NCBI GenBank assembly: GCA_009982845.1
Contig: JAADKB010000009.1
Coordinates: forward strand, 1-64,000
From: Delphinella strobiligena
Taxonomy: Eukaryota > Ascomycota > Dothideomycetes > Dothideales > Dothioraceae
Length of the DNA stretch: 64,000 bases
Reading direction: 5' to 3'
Shown here: in pieces, positions 54,077 to 64,000 of the stretch
Position numbering within the stretch: position 1 is the first letter of the stretch
Layout of the letters: each line of letters opens with the position of its first letter
Notes under the pieces: model-generated
Told to the model about the DNA's origin: nothing
Database searches by the model: none
The model's input: only the letters and a program-made list of their open reading frames with translations
Translations under genes and position numbers: made by a program

Positions 54077-54416
54077 CTACTTCCTGTCAGCGAGAACTTG
54101 GATTCGAGCAGTCGTTCCTGATATTAGGTCATACCTGATGAGGGAAGGCTTGGGCACACTGCGGGAGTAGCCAAGATAGATGATCAGAGGGAGGTATCCA
54201 CTGTGTGGTTATCAGTCCACTGGTCTTTTTCCCAGCACTCGCAACTCGATGGATTCGCGCTATTCGTGATTCGAAGACATGTGGTAGACATACTAGTGGA
54301 CAGCGACGCGGGAAATGTCAATGACGCGAGAGATGCGCTCCTGTAGAGTTATCAGCAAGGTGTCCAAATGAGCGGGTAGAGAAGTTGGCAACCTTGGTCT
54401 CCTCTGAGAACTGCAT
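54077..54416 (-). CDS. TOM7: Mitochondrial import receptor subunit Tom7
   Basis: Small tail-anchored subunit that modulates assembly of the TOM complex in the outer mitochondrial membrane. Exons 54393-54416, 54294-54340 and 54135-54200 give MQFSEETK, ERISRVIDISRVAVHY, then GYLPLIIYLGYSRSVPKPSL and IR, with the membrane helix in GYLPLIIYLGY. At the end, either a fourth 7-nt exon (54077-54083) adds only Lys (47 aa), or the 51-bp candidate intron 54084-54134 is read through to the same stop (64 aa). Both are in frame. The usual family end resembles LSPL, which I do not see, so the 3' end is uncertain. Individual exons are too short to show as ORFs. Confidence 0.85.
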
Positions 54417-54708
54417 TTTGAATGGCGAGTTTGATGATATGAAGTGGATCAAATGCGACAGCTTCCTTGTGCTTCTGGCGATGATACCGATGTCCATCAG
54501 AATGTTCAGTTCAGCGATTGCGGCTCTTCGGCAAAGCTTCGGATTGCGGAGATGTGCTGACGATGGCCGAAGTGGATTGAATAGATTGAATGCACTGCAT
54601 TGAATGCACTGCAACAAGTTCATCTTTACAGTCACGACTTCTCACTTTCCACTTTCGTAACCCAGAGACCTCTTCTGGGTGCGGATTCGTGTTGCACAGC
54701 CGGTCAAA
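54417..54708. promoter_or_regulatory. Bidirectional promoter, TOM7 / SF3B4
   Basis: 292 bp between divergent starts; must contain both promoters. A short GAATGCACTGCA/TGAATGCACTGCA near-duplicate occurs at about 54588-54612. Confidence 0.5.
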
Positions 54709-55956
54709 ATGGCCGCAGCAGGAAGGCACTGGTGAGTCCACTTTAATTAACCATAACCACCTCAATCAGCGCAAGACGCTCAAGCACAAACATCTCATCA
54801 CACCCATGTCACGCGCATACTTATACTTTCCATGTAGGGAACAAGACAAGGAGGCTACTGTCTACGTCGGAAACCTCGATGAACGCGTCACCGACCCTCT
54901 GATATGGGAACTCATGCTCCAAGCTGGTCGCATCGCCAATGTCCATCTTCCCAAAGACCGCGTCACACAAACCCACCAAGGTTACGGATTTGTCGAGTTC
55001 CAATCAGAAGAAGATGCGGAATATGCAGCAAAAATCATGAACCAGGTGCGCCTGTGGGGCAAGCCTATCAGAGTCAACAAGGCCAGCGCCGACAAGCAGA
55101 AGACGCTGGAAGTTGGAGCAGAGCTGTTCATTGGCAACTTGGATCCCATGGTTGATGAGAAGGTCTTGTTCGAGACATTTGGAAGATTTGGCAGTTTGAC
55201 TTCTGCGCCAAAGGTGTGTCTAAGCTATCTGCTACAATTCTCCAGACACGACATATTGACCAAGATTCATCGCAGGTCGCCCGTGATGAGAACAATCTCA
55301 GCAAGGGCTACGGCTTCGTCTCCTTCACTGCCTTTGAAGCATCCGACGACGCAATCGCAAACATGCACGGCCAATACCTGATGAACAAGGAAATCACTGT
55401 CCAGTACGCTTACAAGAAGGACGGCAAGGGTGAACGTCACGGAGATCAAGCAGAACGTGCCCTCGCTGCCTCGGGCCGTACCCAAGGTGTCGAGGTGACT
55501 GTCCAACCTCTGCCACCTCAACTATTTACTGCCGGTGCTCCTTCCGCGCCCGCCGCCATGGCAAACGGCGCACCACCCCCCATGATGGATCCTAGAGCCC
55601 AAGCTGGAATGTACGCTCAATCTCCCATCACACCAGGAGGAATGGGTATGGGCTATAACTCTGTACCGCCCCCTCAACAACAGCGGACACAGACTCCCCT
55701 TCAACCTCCTCCAGCAGCAGCAGGTGTACCTGCACGACCACCACCGAGTGCAGCTGGCTACAACGGACCCCAATCCTTTGCGCCTCCCGGCTTTGGTGCT
55801 CCCCCTGGAATGCCTCCGAATGGCTTTGCCCCTCCCGGTATGCCGCCAGCTGGATTCGCTCCGCCTGGTTTTGGCGCCCCGCCGCCAGGAATGCCTCCTA
55901 ACGGCTATGGTATGCCTCCTGGTATGCCACCAGGTGCTTATCAGCAAAGAAGATGA
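54709..55956 (+). CDS. HSH49: Splicing factor 3b subunit 4 (SF3B4/Hsh49)
   Basis: A U2 snRNP SF3b subunit that contacts pre-mRNA near the branch point. Three exons (54709-54731, 54838-55213, 55276-55956; introns 106 and 62 bp) give 359 aa. MAAAGRHW is joined to EQDKEATVYVGNLDERVTD, beginning RRM1 (RNP1 HQGYGFVEF). RRM2 starts ELFIGNLDPMVDEK and continues across the second splice, APK to VARDENNLSKGYGFVSF. The C-terminal third is a Pro/Gly/Met-rich tail of PPGMPPNGF-type repeats, the usual form in animals and filamentous fungi but not in yeast Hsh49. Confidence 0.96.
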
Positions 55957-58900
55957 ACATGGCGCTCCGTCGTGTTGCTATGAAGATGACGTTTCAGCCT
56001 TGCCTTGAAAACGAGAAAAGGCATGATATGCCAAACGCCTGCACTTGCGTACACATGTCAGCAACTAGACCGTGTAACTGATGAGGGTGATCGAGGGGAT
56101 TCCAACAAAAGTATTTGAAGACTTAGCAAGGCGTTCTGGGCGCTCATCCATACTTTTTGTGTCATTTGATTCAAGACCAAGGGAGACAAGGTGGGGTACT
56201 CGAAAGCTCACGAGAATAAGGCGGAAGAATAGGCCTGCGGAGCAAGGAAGAGGCAGGGGTCGAGATAATTTGGGCCAGCCTTAAGCCGGAGAGCAAATGA
56301 AGTATGCTCTTCGAAGTCTACCTTCATCCAACACTATCGAAAAGAATCAGAGACGAAGGAGACGGAGAGAAACCAAGATTGTCCGCATTACTTATTGGCT
56401 TGATGAAACAGTCTCGGATGGGACTACCGTTCGCACGAGCGCTGAAGATCAGATAGAAGTCTGCAATCGATAAGAGAGAAGCCAAGGTAGCTAGCCGCTT
56501 TCACCTGCAGTTACAGACTTCAATACCTTTTCCAAAGCGAACATATTGACTACAACTTGACACTTCGGTACACATACGCCTGCAGTATAATATATACTCG
56601 AGAAAAGAAAGGAGTGAAGAACAACAGGCTCCAGGACAAATCGAGACATTTCTCGCACTCTGTTCTCTTGATTCAAGGTGACGGCAGATTGGACTCCACT
56701 GACTCGATCTATCTCTGGATAAGCGACTAAGAAACCAAGGTATAGCCAGCTTGATCCGCGGAAACGGAAATGGACGTGATGTCGAGACGCGGAAAATGCA
56801 TTCCTCCACATCCGAGTCCTGCCACCCAATGACTACATCCAAATAAGATACTCTTTCCACCTCCCCACCTCCCTAGAGCAGAAGACCTGATTGTATTCCG
56901 AGCATGAAAGTTTCCATCACTCATTTGTCCGCAATCCTGTCGTATAGGAGACTTATCCGACCACAACTTCTTCGAAAAAACACCGTTAACCTCTGGTCGT
57001 GAATACACGCGATTCGATTGTGTCACTTGTCTGCATGTTAGGCACAATCACCGAATTGGTCTACTGCTGACTGACTTGCTACATCACGTCGAGGAGTTCG
57101 CGCGCGAAGATTGGGGGTTAGGCGAGGACCGGGTTGGTGACTGCGCAGCATTGCTCCACGTCTGATTTCTCGTGGTTGACAGGGATGAGGCGCATATTGT
57201 AGTACGAAAACAGTCATCACGGGATCAAATCGACACTTTCAAGATTCCTGCTTGCGGCAGACAAGTGGACTGGCGTTGTGCATCTCGGCAGACTGGAAAT
57301 TCACACAGGAGTCGTCCAAGAAGAATTGGGCCCAAAGGTGCTTCACACCCGGGTGATAGGTGTCACGAAGTCATCGTGTAACTTGAGTCACTTTCTTATA
57401 GGCTCTACAATTAGAGTTTCTTGCTACTCGGGACCATAATTTCGCATCGGCTGGCATGTACATGACTGTAAGTTACAAGCCGACAGTTCCCTGATAGGCA
57501 GGGAAATTGAATTCAATAAGTCCTGTTTTCTTTCCATCAATTGACCGGTGGGTCAAGAGGTTTACCACACCCCTTGTGTCTGTTAGCCATTACCCTAGAC
57601 TCAATGATATGACGATTATAATAGAAGATCGCCGGAAGCACCAGAACCGCATGTCGACATAAGTGACAGGGATCGAGGAGAATTAGAACAAGCACGCCTT
57701 TCCGATAGCATGGAGCCACGGGCCGATGACATGAACGCATCAGATTCGCTGGGTATGCACGTCTGCACCAATCAATCTTTCGATATGCAACGTGGTGTGG
57801 TGCCTCTTCTCGGTTGCCGCGAATAGTGGGATGGGTACAACCTGACCCACCTAGACGCAATCCGATCGTTTGGACCTGACATTCTGAGCGGCAGGACGTT
57901 AGTGCCAGTATCACCATTCCAACTGCAAACATCCGAACCGACTTCTCGAAGACTGCACCGAGCGGCGATGAGGACGAGGATGAAACGCCACCTCCTATAG
58001 CGCGACGCAGATTGAGATGACGCCAAGAGGAGTGAATTCCAGCCACTGGCTGCATCGCATCACATCTTTGTTATCTCACACTGGAAAACTCCCAGCGAGT
58101 GAAAACCAGCGGTATGAGAAAGAAAAGGACCGAGCTAGTATCGATAGATGACAAGATAAGCATACATGAAGGTTTCGAGACTCGTCTTGGACCATCGGTA
58201 TCACGTTTGCGTGCGCTGGCCAAGTATTGAACCTGCTGAGTCTGCGTCCTCGAATCGTGAAAGAATGGTATGGCTGTAGGTAGTATCACCATAGCAGAGG
58301 TTCCACAACGAAATTGTCACTATTGCCGCCAGTCATACCCTCTCTTTCTGTACCTACGTGAGTGATGGTTACGTTGATCCGAGATCTTGTCGTCCTCGGT
58401 GGGATCCTAGTGGTCGTTTGATATCCATCATTCCTGATCAGTCGAGACTATACCGGAAACGATCTGACTATAGCGGTGTTTACTTACGAGCGAATGCAAC
58501 TAGCGAAGATGTGTAGCCCCTGGTGCACGACAGAATGTGCTGGTCGAGCACTTGTCCACAAAAGCAGCAAATAGGACATTGTGCAACAACAAGAGGCGAC
58601 TTTAAAACTTCTCACGAGACATACGAAACCCTTCTTTAGCGATATTCCTAGTGTGCCGAAGCAACCCATCGACTCTTGTGTCAGGCTAATATCACGACCT
58701 CACCAGCGTCATGTAGGCTGTAGAATAGCACTAAATCATATACCAGTCGAAATGTCGTCTGTTCTCCTCCATCTACTCCGATTGGACATCTTGAGGTTGC
58801 GCATAACGCGACATTGGCAGATAATCCACTAATCACAGGTAGGTATGACGTGTCTGCTTTGGTAGGTGAAAAGCAGCACGTCTTTCGCCCTGCTGGGTTA

Positions 58901-59331
58901 ATCGAGTAGCGCGTCGTGGCCACGATAGCTACCCAAGACTTTTCGGAAGAAGTAGTGTTTCATTCTCTGTAGTCGTGGCCAGCAGAAACCACACTTTTAC
59001 CTTTCAAGGACTTTGACTCCAAAGTCAAGGAATCGGAGCTTTTGTCGTAATGTACAGAGTAGACAAATCGAGACGAAACAAGTGTGGGTTAGACAACTAT
59101 GCTGTGAAAACCTCACTCTGAAATCTATCAATTGAAGTCATCATTCCATTGCCCATCCATTCACAATCTCAAACACAATCGCCGCAGTGCAGTGCGAACT
59201 GGGCCTTCCTTCATCTCTCATCCCACCCTTCCTCAAACCCTTCCTCAAACCCTTCCTCAAACCCTTCCTCAAACCCACTCAAAACCAAGATCCAAACCCC
59301 TCAAAACCCCCTCCATCCCTCTTCCCAACCC
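55957..59331. other. 3.4-kb gene-poor region
   Basis: The longest stretch without a supported gene. Frames such as minus 57537-58055 (172 codons) are open, but their Cys/Arg/His-rich composition shows no domain, signal peptide or splice extension. The first part is the SF3B4 3' UTR. A 12-bp tandem repeat at 59227-59274 is listed separately. A lineage-specific or non-coding transcript remains possible. Confidence 0.45.
59227..59274. repeat. 12-bp tandem repeat, 4 copies
   Basis: Four perfect copies of CCTTCCTCAAAC (plus strand), just beyond the stop of the minus-strand hypothetical gene at 59332, so probably in its 3' UTR. Confidence 0.9.
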
Positions 59332-60096
59332 TTACTCCCGCCACTCACTAGACCGTCTCTCACGTCTCTCAGCTTCGGGTAGATCCCTCACCACCCCCGC
59401 CAACACCACCAACTCCCGCTCTCTGGCCCGAAGAATTTCCCGTTCGCGCTGTATATCGCGGCGTCGACGGCGTAGCCCTGCCAACTCGTCTTCTGTCTCG
59501 ATTCGAACATCTTCGAACCGGTCGCGGGCTGAGGCGGGGGGGAGATTGCTCGTTCTGGTCGTGGCTGTGGCTGGGGGTAATGTTGTGGTGGGCTCGACGG
59601 GTCTGTCCCGGGGTGCTGGGCTGGTGGGTGGGTGTGGCGTGTGGACTGTTTGTTGGGATTGTGGTTTGCGGGGGTGGTGGAAGGACTGACTTTGCTCTCG
59701 GTCGGTAGAGGGTGCAGTAGGGATTTGTTGGGGCACGAAGATGGGTGGTGCGAGAGAAGTGGAGGTGTGGACTCGTGCGTGGGATGTCGGTGTTGTGTTG
59801 GTATGCGGTCTGCTGTCTGCTGATCTTGGGGCGATGCGTCTGTATATCCTGCGTGTGGCGGGAATTGGCTGTCTGGGGCTGGGAGGTCTGCTGGAAATAT
59901 TGTCGAAGGTCATCTCGGGGCTTTGTGCCGGCGTGGCAGAGTCCCGCCATTGGGGTGTGCGGTTGATGGGATGGAAGGCTGTGGATGATTCCTGCGGGTA
60001 CTTGTCCTTGTTGAGGAGATCACCTGAGGACTCGCTGCTATCGCTGGGTGTGGGTGTGTTGACCTTGGTGTCAGACGAGTTCGAGGACATGGACAT
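59332..60096 (-). CDS. Hypothetical protein with C-terminal charged coiled coil
   Basis: A 254-aa single-exon frame starting MSMSSNSSDTKVNTPTPSDS. The first 190 residues are disordered, rich in Ser, Thr, Pro and Gln. From about residue 195 a strongly charged helix follows (RFEDVRIETEDELAGLRRRR.. RDIQREREILRARERELVVL), predicted as a coiled coil, ending SSEWRE. Composition, clear start and length support a real gene, though no family is recognised. It may be a short leucine-zipper-like or scaffold protein. Many competing frames on both strands are caused by the low-complexity GC-rich sequence. Confidence 0.6.
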   Translation of the reverse strand: MSMSSNSSDTKVNTPTPSDSSESSGDLLNKDKYPQESSTAFHPINRTPQWRDSATPAQSPEMTFDNISSRPPSPRQPIPATRRIYRRIAPRSADSRPHTNTTPTSHARVHTSTSLAPPIFVPQQIPTAPSTDREQSQSFHHPRKPQSQQTVHTPHPPTSPAPRDRPVEPTTTLPPATATTRTSNLPPASARDRFEDVRIETEDELAGLRRRRRDIQREREILRARERELVVLAGVVRDLPEAERRERRSSEWRE

Positions 60097-62569
60097 GTTT
60101 GAAGACTGTATAGGGTAGGGAAATATGGGTTTGGAAGAAGAATCAAATCAAAGTTTGAGGGCATTGCTGATTCAGATAAGTTGAGTGTATGAAAGACCAG
60201 TCCGACCTATCCTGGATAGCCTGTGTCTTTATAGTTGAATGACGGTCACATCATGTGTAGAAGCTGGCCACTCGGGTGCTGGTAGGACTATACTCGTGCC
60301 ACCCCGTATTGTGCTACCGAGTTCGAATTGACAATGCCCGTCTGAGAATCGAGCCGTGGATCATCGGGCTCGCGCGAATGGTCATGATGACGATGATGGT
60401 ACCGTTGTATCGATCTCGAAAGTTGACCACGCCTTCTCATCCGCTCGCTTCTTCGTTGAACAAATTTTAGCTCCGAAAGACAGGACCAGCGATTCTCGAG
60501 ATCATTCTGCTAACATTGCCGAGGAGCTCATCTCCCTCTATTGTGCGCTGCAGAATCAGGTTCTAGTCCTGGTGGCAGCTGCCACAAGCAGGCATTTGAT
60601 AGTCCATATGGCTTCGATCCTTCGTCTGGGTGACATTAGTTGCTGTAGCACAGACGAGCTTCGTCTACTAGACCAGTCATCGACGGCCACATATGCTCTG
60701 ACCTTTAAGTTTTCCATGTGATACCGACTGTTCAACCGCCTTTAACAAGCTATTACCCAGCGGAATATGGAAACGTATAGTGTCTTAAATTGTGCCTTTT
60801 CTATTTTTGAGAAGAAACGAAATCAGGGAACAAGCTAGATTGAATCACGATCATATATCTAAATGGACTACTCACTGACCTTCTATTATTCTACAGGTTC
60901 GATTCAACCTACTGTTCATTGGCTCTTCGTCAACGATTGTTGCAATCTTTTCCGACAGGTTTGGTTAGGCACTTGATCAATCAGTCAGCCCTACATATGT
61001 AACAGTCAGCTTTGTCAGTCTATAATCACGTTTTCTCGTGTGCCACATTTTATCAAAACTGCATTGCAGCTTCATTTCGCTGACTAGTTCAGTACAACCT
61101 GCCGCGGCCATTACCGGCACTATTGCTGGCTCGCGCAGTGCTGCAGCCGAGACGTGTAGTGTGGTGTCCTGATCGATGAAATGTCCAGGTTGGGTTTCTG
61201 TCGACCAGGCGACGCAAAGTTAGACTAATGGTCGATCCCGGTTCCACAGCATATGCCGTGTCGGTAAATAAGTATGAAAAGCAGTACGACATGGCAATCG
61301 AACTTCGGCGAGTCTCCGAAGGCGCCCGAATATTCCGGCGTGCATGGGCGTTCACACAGTACTTGTGGCTGGTAATTGCAAAGCCTTGGCTAGATTCAGT
61401 GCTATGGTAGTTCTCGACACGTCTCTACTCATGCAAGGATGCGTGAACCAAGTAATGCTCGGATAGCGACCTGTACAGAGCGATGACGCTTGGTGATCAT
61501 GTCAAAATACCTCAATGCAGGTGCACGTAGTTGCAGCTGTCCTGCCGTCGACAGGTATGCAAGCAGTCGTTGATGGGAACTAGGAAGCTGCATATTGCCA
61601 CTGTAGCCTTGGAAATCTCCTCGTCTAGTGCTCTTCAAGCAGATGCTGCCATTTTAAGCTGGATCTGCGTATTGTGTACAGAGCGCTCCCATACTGTACG
61701 TCGAGGCTGTCCGATCGAGCGCGTCCAAATGTCGTACACAAAGGATGTCGGTCAAAGGAATGAGGCAAGATGGGGCACGCCGCATGTATGTACGGACATT
61801 ACTCGTGTTCGCTCTAGCTCTCATTCTGTTGGTATTCGGCAAAAACCGGGCATTGTATTAGGCGGCAACCAGTCCAATCAATCCACAGCAAATCCAATCG
61901 TAATGAACAGCATTGGCACAACTACCTGTGCACCACCAATTAGCTGTTTGGGTATAGGCAAGCATTGCCACAACGTCATCAGACTTGACCCCAAAGTCGT
62001 CATGTGGTGTGCGACATCTAGCTTATGTCACTCAACTTTTGACCCAAATGAGGAGCTCGGCATTCACATGGTCTTCGAAATAGAACGAGGTTCGAGATGA
62101 GCGACGGAACATGTCTGGCGATTTGTTCGGGACGTTGTCTTACCTGGACGATGTTTCGGAAATGCGTGAATGTTGGCTGGAATATAGTCTGCAATCCTGG
62201 TCAATTCCTGGCACCTCATTGTCTACCACTTATGATCGTGAGCACAGCATGACTATGTGGTTGCAACGACACAGTGGAAAACGACTTACATTGCGGTCTT
62301 CGAAGGGATTTAATGTAAGCTTCTGTAGAGTATAGAAGCGTCTCTTACCTTCTGTCTCGATTGCATTTGAATTCTTCCAACATCAATGTGTCTTCGAACC
62401 TGAAGCTGTGTCAGTCAGTAAGTTCACATCTAGTCAGAGTCAAGGCAATACTTACTTAACCTTCAAGTAGACTTCATCTGATCTCAACCAATCTTTAGCT
62501 GGACTTGACAGTACTATTGCTTCAGCAACTCTCTCTTCATCTGGTTCGAACCTCCCTACCGTGATCGTC
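60097..62569. other. 2.5-kb gene-poor region
   Basis: No supported gene. The largest frames (plus 60356-60721, plus 61531-62100) lack protein-like composition and motifs. Confidence 0.45.
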
Positions 62570-63466
62570 ATGGAATTGAACCGTCCCGCGTTGCTGTCCA
62601 TACAAGCACAAAACATCCCGGTTAGTCGGGATCGTGGCGATCCCAGATGGCCATCGCAGATCGAACCGAGCCGTTACGTCTCACCAGGAGCCGAGATGAA
62701 GGCGAAGCTGGGGACATCTATACCCCATGCGCGTCCACGATCCATTTCTGAGCAACAGATGCGCGACGCTTTTCTCCATCAAGAAAACAAACCTGGTATG
62801 ATTACATGCTCCGAGACAACACCGTTCACGGTTGCGCCGCACGTAGCCTCCTGGCCAGAGGACACCTCCATGTGGTGTTGCAATGTTGACCGTGGAGATA
62901 TGCTGCCACAGTCGAGATGGCCTCCATCCCCCTCACAGCCATACGATGAAGGTGGCAACTGTGAAAAGACTCTATATCTGGCCGGGCCGTCCTTGAAGAG
63001 CCGCAAGTCTCTGATGCCCTCTGATTCTCCATCATCGCAGCTCATGAGTGAGGCATGCCCCCAAAACAGCACTTCACGCATGTATCCGCCTTATGTCGAG
63101 GACCATCATCCCACTGATCTACGTTATGAGGAGACTTGGCAAGATGATCGTGTACCAGGCCCGTCCAGGTACGTTCCTACAATGACCGCAGGATACCGTG
63201 AGCCTGCCCAGGTCATCACAACATCGTCTACCCAGTTCAATCCTCAGCTCTCATCTCAAATTATATTTCGACAACAAGCTTCATTAGAACAAAGACTCAG
63301 GGACAGCGGCTGGAGTGAGGAGGATGTGCAGAAGTGTCATGAAGAATTTTGGCAGCACTACAGAATGCTGCGATCCTCGGCACCCTCACTTCCTCCTGCT
63401 ACTGCCCCACCTTCTCCCTCTCCAAGTCAACCTCAACATTGGAGGCCGTTCCCAGCCACGAAATGA
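62570..63466 (+). CDS. Hypothetical protein, 298 aa
   Basis: Single-exon frame from MELNRPALLSIQAQNIPVS to PQHWRPFPATK. Mostly disordered and rich in Pro, Ser and Gln, with two short ordered-looking parts: residues about 60-75 (RSISEQQMRDAFLHQENKPG) and a C-terminal helix near 245-270 (LEQRLRDSGWSEEDVQKCHE, EFWQHYRM). The end is a Pro/Ser tail. An in-frame GTG nine bases upstream is not a likely start. No family recognised. The stop-free 900-bp run in otherwise ordinary sequence and the helical segment argue for a gene. Confidence 0.55.
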   Translation: MELNRPALLSIQAQNIPVSRDRGDPRWPSQIEPSRYVSPGAEMKAKLGTSIPHARPRSISEQQMRDAFLHQENKPGMITCSETTPFTVAPHVASWPEDTSMWCCNVDRGDMLPQSRWPPSPSQPYDEGGNCEKTLYLAGPSLKSRKSLMPSDSPSSQLMSEACPQNSTSRMYPPYVEDHHPTDLRYEETWQDDRVPGPSRYVPTMTAGYREPAQVITTSSTQFNPQLSSQIIFRQQASLEQRLRDSGWSEEDVQKCHEEFWQHYRMLRSSAPSLPPATAPPSPSPSQPQHWRPFPATK

Positions 63467-64000
63467 TTGACACTGTATGAAGTCCAGATGTATCCTGGAA
63501 AGCCTGCCGATGAGCGATAGGGTAACAGTGGAAGCCTGAGTGAAGATCGACCATTCCCACAGGTTTGATCGTGCTGTCACCCGTCTTTGAGAAGGATAAG
63601 GTGGTGCCGTACACGTGTCCAGGGGCTATCGGGACTTGGCCCTCTAATTGGTAAAGAATGGTCCCGGTGTGCCAAGATATAGCAATGATAGTTTGCCCAT
63701 GCAGCCTCAATGTCCTTTATACCCCTTCGTCGTCATGGCCGCCTCGTGCCACATATGTTTAGTTTCAATTGCACTCATCTGCTGGACTGCGTTATCCGCA
63801 ATAGCTCGGACATGACGATCGAGGGTCTTATCGGCTGCCATGGTGGCGAATCTGCTGTGCCAAAGATCCTATCGCTCTCGGCAGAAGCCGTGCCTGCCAT
63901 GCCACAAAGGGCCACCACTGGCGTCTCCGATGTGAGGTGGGAAATCCATGTCACATAGATAGATGTATTCTCCAGCAATGAAGATGTACTCGGCTGCGGC
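63467..64000. other. Window edge; possible short minus-strand ORF
   Basis: A 44-codon minus frame at 63707-63841 (MAADKTLDRHVRAIADNAVQ.. to TTKGYKGH) sits in a strong start context (GCCACCATGG) and has protein-like composition. Two further minus frames flank it (63399-63710 and 63775 to the edge). They may be exons of a gene that continues past 64000, but no splice chain could be closed. Confidence 0.25.

Noticed and set aside
57537..58055. 172-codon minus frame
   Set aside because: No domain, signal or splice extension; composition looks random.
61531..62100. 189-codon plus frame
   Set aside because: Cys/Ser/His-rich random-looking translation without motifs.
63775..64000. Minus-strand frame containing GDASGGPLW, like a trypsin-type serine protease site
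   Set aside because: A stop follows after a few residues, and no His or Asp motif or neighbouring exon supports a protease; probably chance.

Overview
This window is nuclear DNA of a filamentous ascomycete (Pezizomycotina; a Dothideomycete is my best guess, by inference only). Genes are compact and cut by many short introns of about 48-90 bp with GTRNGT-like donors and YAG acceptors. The gene set is typical of this group: an Rmp1-type RNase MRP subunit, a Vps62-like secreted protein, a DUF2015 protein, Sec15, Las21/Gpi7, fungal Tom7, Pgs1 and a Mei2-like RNA-binding protein. Exon boundaries were read by eye from splice consensus, phase and family continuity, and every multi-exon model below sums to a whole number of codons.

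Layout. 1-9.2 kb: the 5' part of VPS18 (minus), divergent from a RIM1-type mitochondrial ssDNA-binding protein; a Pro-Ser-Gly-Gly-Phe repeat secreted protein; a glycine-rich-domain (DUF1399-like) protein; and a 107-aa secreted peptide. 9.2-20.5 kb: a gene-sparse block with an intronless bacterial-type acetolactate decarboxylase, a Vps62-like secreted protein, an intronless class III aminotransferase and a wrecked alpha/beta hydrolase pseudogene, ending at RMP1. 20.7-26.4 kb: a 77-aa protein, the GPI ethanolamine phosphate transferase LAS21, and two very small candidate genes. 28.6-39.5 kb: Mei2-like protein divergent from exocyst SEC15, a DUF2015 protein divergent from ribosomal protein L28e, and a 134-aa conserved-looking protein. 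40.1-49.8 kb: a decayed CorA-like transporter, a host gene carrying an integrase-type HHCC zinc finger plus an Asp/Asn microsatellite repeat, and a full-length ABCC transporter. 50.7-56 kb: a tight housekeeping block of complex I subunit NDUFA12 <-> PGS1, then TOM7 <-> SF3B4/Hsh49, as two divergent pairs. 56-64 kb is gene-poor, with two low-complexity hypothetical proteins.

Functional themes. Several genes serve mitochondria (RIM1, NDUFA12, PGS1, TOM7) and the secretory/vacuolar pathway (VPS18, LAS21, SEC15). The accessory material is the secreted repeat protein, the small secreted peptide, the acetolactate decarboxylase, two pseudogenes and the zinc-finger gene. I saw no tRNA, rRNA, CRISPR array, intact transposon or clear secondary-metabolite cluster. 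The most notable details are a 7-nt internal microexon in NDUFA12, a GC-AG intron in PGS1, stopless introns whose length is a multiple of three in the Mei2-like gene and TOM7, and the apparently domesticated integrase zinc finger.
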